From Mermis nigrescens (taxonomy: Eukaryota; Nematoda; Enoplea; Mermithida; Mermithidae): a stretch of DNA of 64,000 nt. A program made the translations under genes and the position numbers. Shown here piece by piece: positions 26,540 to 38,700 of this stretch. The notes beneath the pieces were generated by a model, which made no database searches, had not been told where the DNA came from, and worked only from the letters and a program-made list of their open reading frames with translations. Location of the stretch: positions 1-64,000 of the forward strand of contig JAVLUZ010000655.1 of assembly GCA_036768485.1 (NCBI GenBank), written 5' to 3'. Numbering within the stretch: position 1 is the first letter of the stretch; every line of letters begins with the position of its first letter.

Positions 26540-27085
26540 AAATATACATAGAGTTCGAGCTTAAGCCTGATAAGTAGCAGGTTTTTAACAGCGCTGTTCG
26601 CGACGTCGAGCTCAATTACGGAAGGAAAATAATATTGCAACCCGCTCGCGCTTAAGCTCGAACTTAAGTCCGACGTCGCGATCAACTAAGCTCGAGGTTA
26701 AGCTCGAACTTAAGTCTGAGGTATTGCAACCTCACGTGGGCGTCCGGGATTGAGGGTGTATGCTTGCCCCTCTCAGAAGGCCGAACACCCCCAGAAACCA
26801 ATATACCCTCTCCCAGAATTCAATTTTTAAATTTTTTTGGTTTTTTTCGCAATGTTTTCATGCCATGGATTGTACTCAATCAAAAACGTTTAAAAATTGT
26901 GTTTTTCCGCCATTACACTATTTTAAAATTATTTTTTGACCTTTGAAAAATCTTTTACACCCCCTCAGAATTTCGGTGCTGCCCACCTATGATTGCAACC
27001 GATGATCGCGAGATATGTGAAAAAGTTCGAGAAAGTTCGAGATGATCGCGAGCTCCAGCTTAAGCTCGAGTATTGCAACCAGCTC
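26540..27085. repeat. Palindrome-rich patch built on AGCTTAAGCTC / GAGCTCGAACTTAAG
   Basis: Self-complementary segments recur (GAGTTCGAGCTTAAG, GCTTAAGCTCGAACTTAAGT twice, CAGCTTAAGCTCGAG), together with GACGTCGCGA and GATGATCGCGAG. The phrase ATTGCAACC occurs at 26634, 26723, 26992 and 27069. A MITE-A copy is inserted at the third of these. Confidence 0.65.
26731..26991 (-). mobile_element. MITE-A copy with 8-bp target duplication
   Basis: Reverse-orientation copy. It begins CTCACGTGGGCG and ends GCTGCCCACCTATG, with ATTGCAAC immediately on both sides. It is inserted in the palindrome-rich patch. Confidence 0.9.
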
Positions 27086-27468
27086 CATGTGACACTACGT
27101 AAACATTTTTTGGTTCTAAAGATAGATTTGTCCGAGAATTCGATTCTGTCGCGATAATACTTTCGAGTCTAATAGAATGAGTACACTGGACTACTATAGG
27201 TCTTAAGATTAAAAAATCAGTCAAATCTACTCGAGATATAAAATGAAGCTCAACCTCATTTGAGTCGATTCCAATTTTTCAGAGCCTAAGAAAATATGCA
27301 CTTATCACGCTCCGCGAAGGACCATCTTTTGACTATATTTTGTTTATAGAAAATACTTATTTTTCATGCTTTAGAGAAAAATAGCGTTGGCGGAAATATT
27401 ATCAAATGGAAAATGGTGTTCCAGACCTTTGATAAACATCGCCTTCGGGTCCAAAAAGGGATCGTGTC

Positions 27469-27732
27469 CATACATGGACAGCAAGAAAATTCTGGGGGGG
27501 GGGTTGCAAGATTTTTCAAAGGTCAAAAATTGCCTTAAAAATGGTGGTATGGCGTAAAAAACACCATTTTTCGACGTTTCTCATCAAGCACTATCTATTG
27601 GCATCAAAAAATTGCGAAAAAACGAAAAAAATTTTCAAAAATTGAATTCTGGGGGTTATTTTGATTTCTAGGGGGTATTTTGGTTTCTCGGGGAGCGGGT
27701 GCATACCCCTAAAACCCCCACGCCCAGGTGTG
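27469..27732 (+). mobile_element. MITE-A copy with 8-bp target duplication
   Basis: Forward copy from CATACATGGACAGC to CGCCCAGGTGTG, flanked by ATCGTGTC at 27461-27468 and 27733-27740. The internal sequence is close to the copy at 14386, so both may derive from one burst. Confidence 0.95.
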
Positions 27733-27911
27733 ATCGTGTCCCAACATTTCCACCGCGTCCCAACACTATCACTGTTCCAACATTCCCGCCATCCTATCAT
27801 TACCACCGCGGTTCTCAACATTCCCACTGCGAGTCCAAACATTCACATCATCCCAACATCCCATGGTCCTGAAACTTTCACCTTCCCAACATTACTACCA
27901 CGAGTCCTAAC
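27733..27911. repeat. Degenerate minisatellite, CCCAACATTCCCACCGCGT-like unit
   Basis: Seven to nine imperfect units of about 20-24 bases run between two MITE-A copies. The reverse complement of the same unit is found at 28662-28778. Confidence 0.7.
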
Positions 27912-28184
27912 CACACATGGTTGCGAGGGAGGGTGGTTTGGGAATATGCACTCCCCCTCAGAAGACCTTATACTCCCCTTCTCGAAAAAAACCAAAATAA
28001 CCCCCCCAGAATTCAATGTTTGGAATTTTTTGTTTTTTTCGCGTTTTTTGACGTCGGTGTATAGTGCTCGATGAGAAACGTTAAAAAATGGTGTTTTTTT
28101 CGCCTTACCACCATTTTAAAGAACATTTTTTGACCTTTAAAAATCTTGCGCTCCACCCAAGAATTCAGGTGCTGCCCACCTATG
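27912..28184 (-). mobile_element. MITE-A copy, near-perfect target duplication
   Basis: Reverse copy from CACACATGG to GCTGCCCACCTATG. The flanks are GTCCTAAC and GTCCCAAC, which match at 7 of 8 positions. It interrupts the minisatellite, whose unit continues into the duplicated flank. Confidence 0.85.
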
Positions 28185-28204
28185 GTCCCAACCACATAAG
28201 CACG

Positions 28205-28460
28205 TAGGGAGAGGGGAGAAGGGTTCCGGGGTTTGGACCTCAGGATTCAAAAACGTTTCTCAGCGAAAACAGGCAAAATACGGGCTGAAAACGGGTGAAG
28301 ATCAAAAAACTTTTCCCAAGATGCTTCACATTGACCAAAAACTGTTGATTAACGTAGTTTTTACGCTATTTTATAATTCGTTTATCAGTTTTTAGCGTCA
28401 TTTTGGCTCAAAAAGGCTCAATTTTTGCCCCACAGAGCGGCTTTGCTGTGCATCCCCCAA
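28205..28460. repeat. Family B copy
   Basis: Contains AAACAGGCAAAATACGGGC, TTCACATTGACCAAAAACTG, TTAGCGTCATTTTGGCTC and an end near GCTTTGCTGTGCATC. It lies between the two halves of the bidirectional minisatellite. Confidence 0.55.
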
Positions 28461-28661
28461 CATGCCCGTCGTCCAACATTATGTTAGCAGTGATTTATTT
28501 GAGTCTACATTATGCTAAACTATCAAATACTATAAAAGCACATGCATTAAGTGCGTGACAAGCGTTTTCGCAAGTAAATTTCTGTGTGTGTACCCATGTA
28601 CATGCATGCACTATCACAGCAAATTCTTGCATGCAATTTCAGCGGCATGGTTTTTGCTGTC

Positions 28662-28778
28662 GGTCGGAATGTTGGTTCTTGCAGTGGGAATGTTGGGACG
28701 CTGGGAGTGTGGGGAAGGCGGGAATGTTGGGATGGTGGGAATCTTGGAACGCTGGGAATGTTAGGACGGTTGGAATAC
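28662..28778. repeat. Minisatellite GGGAATGTTGGGACGCT-like, opposite strand to 27733-27911
   Basis: About six imperfect units of GGGAATGTTGGGAYGSTG run head to tail. They are the complement of the 27733-27911 array, so the two arrays face each other across about 750 bases. Confidence 0.7.
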
Positions 28779-29039
28779 ACCCAAAAAAAGGGCAGCACAA
28801 AAAACATTATTCAGAGCTGCTGAATCCCCCTGCAATCTCATGATATATGGTCCAGTTAGGGGTCAGCCATAGTGTTTTCTGAGCCACAATTGCCATAAAA
28901 ATGTCATATGTTCTATAAAGCGGGAAGAAATAATAGTCTACAGTTTCCGGTCAATTTCAAGAAATTTTACCCTTTGTCGATTTTTAGCCTTTATTATGGC
29001 TTATTTTCGCGCAAGTTTTTCCGTTATTCCGTTCTGGAG

Positions 29040-29330
29040 GATGTAGACCATGGATGCACAGCACAGCATGGCTTATCAGTGAAAAGTGTCAAAAATTTAA
29101 CATTTTTCGGGCAAAAATAATCTCAAAACTGGTATAAAGTTATTTGTCAATTTCTAGCACTTTTAAAGAAAATTTTGAATTTTCATCCATTTTCCACGGT
29201 TTTGCCTCTTTTTTTCTAGAAAATTTCCGATGCTTCCAATTTGGGGGCTGTCTAAACCCCCTAACTCACCTCCAAGTGCATGTCTAGTCTAGCTAGAATT
29301 CCTCTAAACTTCCACGCGCGTGTCTGGTCC
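29040..29330. repeat. Family B copy
   Basis: Starts near GATGCACAGCACAGCATGGC and contains CTCAAAACTGGTATAAAG and TTTCTAGCACTTTTAAAG. It ends near CCAAGTGCATGTCTAG. Confidence 0.55.
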
Positions 29331-29879
29331 TGCCTCTATATGTCTTGGAAAAATAAAATTTTATTCTAAGAGTGACAGGTAAGCTATTGTAGTTAGCAGT
29401 ATGAATGTGCAAAAATCAATATTTATATATAAGACAAATAGTACGTTCACGAATAATCAGCTGAAAAGCCGTCGGCAGATGCAATAAGCAAAAAACAACC
29501 AGCTGTATATATGTAATGAGACTACCTACATATATATGCATATTAAACCGTTAATTTCCACATATGGATTTCTTGAATATCTAGAAATTCTGCTGAAATT
29601 ATTAAACATGATGAAGTATGTAATTTTTAATGATTAAATGAAGAATTATTTGATATTACGTTCATGTGATTAGGTGATAGAGTCAATGCCTAACTTTTAT
29701 AAACTTGTTCCTTTGGCAACAACATATGTTTAGTCTACGAACATTGAGTTTTTGATGGTTTTTTGGTGAGTGGCTGACAACCCCGCAAATCGCTGCCGAC
29801 CCGACCCAGAATTTTAGCCTTTTCGAAAAATCGTAGAAATTATACTGCTTTAGATCATTCAACATAAGAAAGATATAAT

Positions 29880-30150
29880 GATAGGTTTTTTGGGGGTCCA
29901 GACGCATCAGAGTAAGAAAAAATGAAAATTCGGTGCAGGACATGGGGCAAAATGAAAGCCAAAATGTATGAAAGCAAAAAATTTTCTTCAAAAGTACTTC
30001 AAACTTACTAGAAACTGTGTAGTAAAATAACGCAGTAATAACGCTTTTTTAGCGCTTTTTCTGGTTTTGAGATCATTTTGGCTCGAATAAGCTTAAGTTT
30101 TGAACCCCCCCCCCCCGAGACCGGCTGACTCCCTTAGATCGGCCATGCTA
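29880..30150. repeat. Family B copy
   Basis: The reverse of the 29.0-kb copy, with GGGTCCAGACGCATCAGAG, GGCAAAATGAAAGCC, CAAAAGTACTTCAAACTTAC and GAGATCATTTTGGCTCG. It ends in a C12 run and GGCCATGC. Confidence 0.6.
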
Positions 30151-31823
30151 ACTATCTATGGTTTCGACTCCCATCAAGGGAGAAGATCAACGCTAAAACG
30201 CGCAGTAGCTCCTAATTCAGCGACCTTACACCTAAGGATTGAAAGGTTAGGCCTGGCTTGCTCCGATTCGGCTACTCGAGACAAAAGCGCCTAATTTTCG
30301 GTGATATACCTACTTATTTTTTATCTTCTCACGCTTATACTGTATGGAATTTACTAATTATTTAAAGTTTTTTCTAAGTTTTTCGTTTATATATTATCGA
30401 AAGAAATGGCATCAATCAGAAAGGTAAAAAATATAGTGTTTATGTGTCGCGTGGCCATCGTTTTTAAGACCAAAGTCTAAAATTCTTTTGTGATCGACTT
30501 CACAAAATTTCCTTGCTCTGCACGTAAAATTTACCATACCCTTGAACCGACCTACTTGATGTATTTTTTAGCCGAATTTAAAACGAGGATCGAGGCAACC
30601 GCTTGAGATCTTAAACTTGAGATCACAGTATAGGCAAATAATTTTATAATATTTTTTGGCAATCGTCAAGAGCATAATTTTTAAAATGTGCGCGGCGAAA
30701 ACGTACTGGTAATTAAATTGCGCATCTAAGTATGTATTTACGCAGATTTTTAAGGAAAATTCAAAAATATCTACAATAAGTGTGATTTAGTAATTTTACA
30801 TCTAGCGCGCGAATTCAAGCCCCATATTAATAAGCTAATAATTCTGATAACTTCGAATGCTAATCGCTTTCCAGAAAAATCATTGTAAACGACGTTCAAT
30901 ATATTTTATACAGAGGCATTAAATGGAAATTTTATAAATTTGTATGTGTTTTTGCATAACACTTAATGCCATGGCCCTGTCGTCAAAAAACGCGCTTCGC
31001 GCCAAGTAGTACTTATTTATAACATTTACTGATTCTCTTCACGCTCTAAAAACTTTATTCTTACGTCAGAAGTATTGTTTTGTACAGAACAAGAATTTTT
31101 TAGCTTTTGAAATGATTTCTTGAGTACTTTTCAAATGCTTTGCGCCGATTTTTGTACTTATTTTGTGCGTTTTTCGTTGAAGCATTCGAAAGTTTGCGAC
31201 CTTTTCAGGTTAAGAATAATTCTATCTATCACAAGATGGGAAAAATTGATACTTTGAGCATAATAAACGGATTTTTTGGACAATTTTAGTCACTATTAGG
31301 AAATTTGGGGGTCCGCCCCCTGTCAGAAAAACCTGTATCCGCCAGTGTCATAAGCTTTGCCCGTCTATGCCGAAAAAAACTTGCTATTTTGATTTTGTAA
31401 ATAGATTACGTATTTTTATACCCGTTTTTGACTGCTTGTGGAAAACCATTAAGAGTTGTTTTCTCCTATCAGAAAATCTTACCGCTACTACGCAACATCA
31501 CTATGTAATTTTATATTAAGTAACCTATGTTGTTTTAAAAATATCTTCTAATTGGTTATATAAGAAAACAGCTCAATGCAAACAAATGTTTTTCAACTTA
31601 TCTTCAATGTAATTAATGTACAAAATCGCTTAACAAAATGATGCTTGAATCAGTTTTTCTTATCAGTGTATACAAATAATAATAGGCAATGAATGAACAA
31701 TGCATATGTAAAGTCTAATTTGTCTGTTAGTGGAATATAGATTTCACGTCAGCCAATATGGCTTAGCAAAATCTTATATTGTCTTTGACATCTATTTTCG
31801 CGAAATATTTTTGGCACTTTAAC

Positions 31824-32360
31824 CCATTGGTGGGCAGCACCACACATAGGTGTTGGGGGGTTGGGGTGTGCACCCCCACAGAGAAACCAAAATAACCCCC
31901 AGAAACCAAAATAACCCCCAGAATTCAATGTTTGGAAATTTTTCTGTTTTTTTCTCGCAATTTCTTGATGCCAATGGATAGTGCTCGATGAGAAACTATG
32001 AAAAATGGTGTTTTTTCGCCATACCACCATTTTTAAGGCTATTTTTTACCTACGAAAAATATTGCGACCCCCCAGAATTTTGGTGCCGCCCACCTATGGG
32101 CAGCAACAAAATCCGGAGAGAATGGTGCAAAATTTTTCAAAAGTCAAAAAGGGTCTTAAAAATAGTGGTATGGCGGAAAAACACCATTTTTTGACGTTTC
32201 TCATCGAGCACTATCCATTGGCATCAAAAACTTGCGAAAAAAACAGACCAATTTTACAAATTAAATTCTGGTGGGGGGTATTTTTGTTTCTTGGTAGGTA
32301 TTCGGCCATCTGGGAGGGTACATACCCCCAAACTCCCCCCTCCCCTCACGCCCACGTCTG
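31824..32360 (+). mobile_element. MITE-A copy interrupted by a second MITE-A copy
   Basis: The outer forward copy starts CCATTGGTGGGCAGCA, is broken after 16-17 bases, and resumes at about 32098 with GCAGCAACAAAATCCGG. It ends CACGCCCACGTCTG. The outer flanks ACTTTAAC and ACTTGAAC match at 7 of 8 positions. The outer copy must predate the inner one. Confidence 0.85.
31841..32096 (-). mobile_element. Inner MITE-A copy nested in the copy at 31824-32360
   Basis: Reverse copy from CACACATAGGTGTTGGGGGG to GCCGCCCACCTATG. Its flanks share GGCAGCA, which is part of the outer copy's own 5' end, so the duplicated target is the MITE itself. Inside, AAACCAAAATAACCCCCAG is locally doubled. Confidence 0.85.
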
Positions 32361-32787
32361 ACTTGAACGATCTCTATTTTGGCATATATGGGGGTGAATT
32401 GGTCGAGTCGTTTTCTCCCGTCCTTCCGGAAAATAATGTAAGAAAGGAATAAATCGGTCAAGGCCATTATTAAGCAGTAAAATTGATGTTATAAAAAAAG
32501 TCTATCAGAAAATATTTACATTATTTGGCCAGACGCGACGTAAAAAATGCCAAAATGAGATCGAACGCCCGAAAACTGGTTTTCGAGTAGGCACCAAATG
32601 CGGTCAATACTTACTCAGAGCGAAATTCCGGTTTTCAATAACGAAATATTGTTCACACGCAATGCTGATTTAGAATTTTATTCGTCAAGTGTGCAAAGAT
32701 GATCGCCGAATCCGCCTGGTAATGGAATTTAGGGAAATTTTTCTTCAATTAAACGAATTTTTCTACGAAAAATCATAACCGAAATTG

Positions 32788-35700
32788 ATGCCCATCGATC
32801 GAGTTATGAATTCGGTTAAGGATAAATCGATACTCTTTCATTTATTCGTCGTAATGATTTTGGATCTGTTGGCATTCACTTGTATTTTGCCTCTATTTCC
32901 GTCTTTGATGGATTTTTACGGCAGCAAATCGAAGCCTGTAAGTTTAGAAAATCGCTAGCTTTTTTCGGTTATCAGAAATTCGGTAATACGACATAAAATA
33001 TTTCTTTAGGTACCCAAATTTTCGCTAAACTAGCTAAAAATTGTACTGATTTTTTGGGGGATATTTTCGCCTTCCTTACATATGTTATTATAATATTTTA
33101 AGCACTTATCGTATTTGCCTTATTTATTATTGGCTAATATTTCATATTTAGTCCATAATAAACTGTATTACTTCGGCTGACCCTGAAAAAAACCGACCCA
33201 GAAATTTTTACGCTGACCCCCTGACCCTTATCCAAATCGGCCATGCATTCAAATTATAGAAATTGCTTCACTGCCTTTGCTTAAGATAACTTTCTAAACT
33301 GAAGGCAAACCCCATGCTTACCAAATTTTATTTATCGATTTCGATTAATATTGCCGAAACACTTTAGCAGATTTGAGCGTAGATTAAAATAAAATTTAGG
33401 GCATCAGCAAAAAATTATTTTTTGTAGTTTAAGTTGAGCTCTATTTGAAAAAATTATCAAAAAATTGCTAAAAAATGAGGAGTCGCTGAAAATGGATTTG
33501 GTAATCTGACCATAGGGTTCTGTCAAGCTCAGTAAGTCCGAACTACTCACAGGCCTGGGGGTAGTATGGATTATCTGAACTCCCGGGATTCTAATAAGCC
33601 CCTTAAAAATAGATAGACCCCCAGAAAGGCATATTTAGTGCTTATCTTCCTCTCTGCCCTATCTTTTACATCCTAAATTAAGACTTGGAATTTTTATTTA
33701 ACTATCCTTCGTTCATTTATATTTTTAAATTTTATTTGTTTTTTTAATCAGTTTTCATAATTCCAGGGCGACATATACGACGTAGTGGCGACGAAAATGA
33801 GCTCGTTCCAAAATTTAATCGACGTACCTCAAAATTACCGTTATCACTCGGTCCTTTTTGGAGGTAGATGTCAAATACATAAATTGAAAAACATAATCGG
33901 AAATTGTTGATTTTTCTTGTTTTAAGGATTTTTAGGTTCGATGTTCAGCTTCTTACAATTTTTATCCTCGCCAATATTCGGTGCTTTTTCTGACGTATTC
34001 GGTCGTAAGAAGTTATTGCTTATTTCGGTGGTAAAAAGAGCATAGTTTAAGTATTGCAAAATTAAACGTCAAAGTTGATTAATTTTCACTGATTGTTCCT
34101 TCAAATTACTTAAATTAAAATGAATAAATTGAAATGAGCCGCTTAAAATGTATTAATCAATGGTTTCTTAAATAAATTGTAAAAATTACTCGAATTTACT
34201 AGACTAAATCCAATCGATTGATACGTCGAATCGATTTAATCAAATCGCACATACCTTTATTTGAGCATGCTAGGTTATAAAACAAAAAATTTTTAACAAG
34301 TAAAAAATGATTATAGCTGATTGAAATATTGAGAAAAATTCAAAAATTTAAAATTAGAAAATTCAATAAATAAAAACTAAAAAGTTAATTTAAAAAAATC
34401 GAAATCACACAAAATTGAAGGTATAAAAAATAATCTCATAATTTAGATTAATATTTATTTACTTATAAAACTTTATTCTAAATAATATCTGCACAAAATA
34501 ACATTTTATCGTGATGAGGAAAAATATGATTCTTGGAACTGTGCTGCATTTGTTTGATCCCAAATAATAAAGTAGCTAGAAAAGTTAAGCTGATTGAACT
34601 TGAAGCGGACGAGGTAATCTAAATAAGACTCCAAACAAATAAAAGGTGCGGTTTTGGGTGACTTTCGCAAAAACACAAAGGAAATGCTGATAAAAAGTGA
34701 AGCAAAATTAAAGTCGAAGAAATGATATGAATATTTTGTAAGGAAAATATGACATTTGAAGCATAAATGAGTTAGAACATAAATTTTGGGCGTGCGATGA
34801 GACGAAAATCGCGAGAAAAAACGTCAAGAATTAAAGTTTGGGGTACCTAATGGATTGAAAGGTTAAATTTCTAAAGATTTAAATCCCGAACCCCACGCCG
34901 TTAGAGATATTTTTAATATTTTGGGGATAATTTTACCTATGAATATTACTTTCGATAAATATAATGTTAATATAAATATGAAAGCTTATAAATAGTTTTG
35001 ACAATACAAGAAATTCAGGCATAAATCGGCTTTGACAATGCTTTTACGCCAGATTACGACGTTTAGTGTGATTATTGCAGATAAAAAGCGAAAAAATGTG
35101 ATTTTTAAGGAATTAGATACGATTTTCAGGTTTAATCTTCTCATGTACATTTTTGAGGCGTCATAATCGATCAAATACATTTGAGCATAACTGAATGCAG
35201 CAGTCAAACTTTAGAAAAAAATATTCCGATTTCGATTAAAAAATTAAAAAATTGGACATAATTAGAAGATTAAAATATTTTTAAAATAGTCTGATTAAGT
35301 TTTTGTAAGTTCAATTAAAAAGGGTATTTTAAGACTGGTAGCACTGTATCCTACATGGTTTGGGCCAATGCTGACACTTTCGGCGCATTTATGATAAGCC
35401 GTTTTATCGGTGGACTGAGCAAAGCCAGCGTTTCAATTTTTACGGCTATCGTCGCTGATGTTATGCCGACTAAATCGCGTGGAAAAGGCATGGTAAACGA
35501 AAAACAATTTATTTGTAAAACAGACCGAAAATTTCGTCAAATTTTAGGAAAAAATTAAAAATGTCAAAATTAATTATAAAATCAAAAAAATTGATGTGTT
35601 AAAACTAAAAAAATAAAATATTAGAGAAAGCAATAATAACATTGTCTAACAATTTATCTCGTCGTATTTTATTTGAAAATCCGAGTTATTATCTTTTTCA

Positions 35701-38700
35701 AACTATATCCAGAAATGCAGCCCGTTTTTTACTTTTTTATTTAAGAAAATTGAAATTATTGTAAAAGTTTAAAAAACGAGCACATTTTTATCCGATTTCT
35801 TGCTACTCAATGATGAATTTTAAAATTGAAAGATTATTGAAGAAAGCGTATGAAAATTCAAGTATTATTCTAATTTTAATAGGAAAAGCCAGAAAAAAAC
35901 AGGGATCGTAATATCAATCTTAAGGAAAAAAGAATTTTAAATTATGAATGCTTTATTTCATACATAGGCAACGCCTAAATGGGAGGAAGTTTAAAAATTT
36001 GCAAAGGTCAAGAAAGTGCAAAAAAGTATGGTACGTGCAAAAAGCACCAGTCTTCCATGTTTCTTATCAACTTCTATCTATCATTGAGTAAAAATAGCGA
36101 AGAAAACGAAAAAATTTAAATTTCAGTCAAAGGGTCTTAAATTTTGGGAGGTGTTAGATCCTGAAGATCCAGAATTGATCGGCATGCTCGTTATTTTCAT
36201 CATTCTAAAACGTCGCATAAAAAATTTCAATTTTTATTCGTTTCAACTCAATTAGGATAAATAATTTTTCCAATTATAATTATTGTATTTCATCCATCGG
36301 TATACATTTAAATATTATTTTTAAATAAAATTACATTTAAATACTACGATGTCTTTAAAATTGATAATCGAGCGGGATTTCCTCAAATTTCATTCGAAAT
36401 AATTGAATAAATAATTTCAAACAGTTTTTGTGCCTATCTTTTTACATTACAAAATAAAGAATTGAAAAATTCTTCAAAAAATTTTTTGGCGGAGATTGGA
36501 AAATCGAAGAAAAAAAAGTAAAGCCGAATGGAACATTTTTAATTTTTTTTAAACAGGATATAATTTTTTGTTATTTTAATGTTCACACTAGTTTATAGAG
36601 CTTTTTTAGCTCACTAAGCTTCTGAGGCTAATCATGGGGCATTTTTGTAATTCCCTATTTTTTAAAAACCCTCTGTAATTACTCGGAATTTAAATTTACT
36701 AATTTTTTTCCCTATTTTCGCGATTTTTCGATGTAAAAAGATGAAGCTTGGTAATAAAACGTCAAAAACGGTATTTATTTCATACCACATATTTTTGGCT
36801 ATTTTTTGTCCTAAAGAAGAATTGTGATTTCCAAGACGTCAAATTTGGGTCCTCCTTATTTTATTTGATATTTATTTTTTGAGTCTAATTCGCCATTCCT
36901 GCTTTCCAGGTGCTAATAGGAGTCGCTTTTTCGATCGGCTTCATCTGCGGTCCAATGATTGGAGCTTATTTTGCACACAAAAATCGGACCGATATTACCA
37001 GGAATAATTTTTCCATCCTGCCACCCTATTTCGCGATCGTTCTTTCTCTGATCGAAATTTGCTGGATTTTGTTATTTATTCCCGAAACTGCACAACAGGT
37101 GGGCCAAATTTTATCAATCTATAATATTTTGGTTACACGTTATCGAAGAAAATATTCCAATTACGCAAGTTATTTTTTTAAAATCTACACACTTATTTCT
37201 TATTCATTTATTTATATATTTCCTATTTATTGATTAATAAATTAATTTAATTATTTATTTGTTTATTTATTTAAATATTTATTTATTCTTTTATCTATTT
37301 ATTTTTCTATTTATTTATTTATTTCTTAAATTATTAATATATTTATTTACCAATGAAAAATAAAATTTAATTTGAGCACACTCTTATTTGGCATTGTACA
37401 AATATCGCCTATTCTTTACGACTGAAGCTCAACGAAATTGAAGAAAATTAAGATAAAAACGAGACGTAGGCAGCAGAGAATATTAAAAATACATGTATGT
37501 ATAATAAATAAAATAAATTTTTACAAGTTTGCTGAAGTGCTCACTATCGAATAAGATTCTTATTTTGTATCATTATATGCGATAGAGAATTAATAGAAGT
37601 TTGTAATAAAAGCAAGAACGTTCGTCAAATAGACAATTCCAACACGTTTTTAGTAGCACTATTTCACACAAATATTCTTTATTTCTCTCGGCATTTTATT
37701 CTAGACCAGCTGATGTAAACTATAGTAACGATAATGCAAGAGATATTTTGTTTTTGTAGGAAAATAGTATAAAATCACATTTCTCTCTGTTGTTAAAAGC
37801 GCTTTTCCGCATATACTTGTTTCTGTGTAACTTTTACCGAATTTATTTGTTTATTGATTCTTTTCAACTTTCAATTAAATCAACAAACTGAAAATTCAAT
37901 TAATTTTCTAAATTATTTATTTTATTATCATTTTTAAAAATTTACTCATCTAATTCTTTTTCACTGATGTGTATTATTTTTACTAGATTTGGCAGAAGTT
38001 CATCATTTCCATATTACAATAATTCTATGGCGTTCTATCGCACCAAAAAGTATTGAATTCTTCAATAATTTTCAAAAAAAATTATACCGTTTTTCTCAAC
38101 AAAAAGTTTCATAGTTGGCTAATACTTACGGTAAATAATCTTCAACACAAACGGACATAAATCGAATTTTGGGTACTGATGGGTAAAAAATCGCCAGGAA
38201 TCGCGACAAATGCGATAAAAATTCAATTGTACTGGCCAATTACATTCTGGGGTGTTTCGGTTCAGAGGGTCTGAAGCCTAAACCCTCATCCCCTGCCAAC
38301 CCCCCCCCTCATTCTTGCATGATTCCTAACCATAGGTGGGCGGCACAAAAATTCTGTGGGGGGGGGGTGTAAGATTTTTCAAAGATAAAAAAAAATGGCC
38401 TTTAAAATGGTGGTATGGCGAAAAAAACCATTTTTCAACGTTTCTCATCGAGCGTTATTCATTGGCATCAAAAAATTGCGAAAAAAAACGAAAAAATTTT
38501 CAAAAATGAAATTCTGGGGGGTATTTTGGTTTCTTGGGAACCCCCACGCCCAGGTGTGTTCCTAACCCTTCAACTCACTATTTCAATAATATTTTTATTT
38601 ATTAGTTAATATTTATTTAATATTCATCCTGTACTTTTCCGCAGGCTTCTGAATCAAATGAAGCCACTGCTGTTTTATCAAAAGTTATTGAATATATTTC

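Larger units (their letters stand above)
25319..32787. other. Repeat-rich intergenic region between GABBR1 and MFSD10
   Basis: No conserved coding sequence was found. The first part is GABBR1 3'-flank (AATAAA at 25362). The rest is a mosaic of MITE-A copies, family B copies, a bidirectional minisatellite and a palindrome-rich patch, listed separately. MFSD10 promoter elements should lie near 32.5-32.8 kb, but I cannot point to one. Confidence 0.7.
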
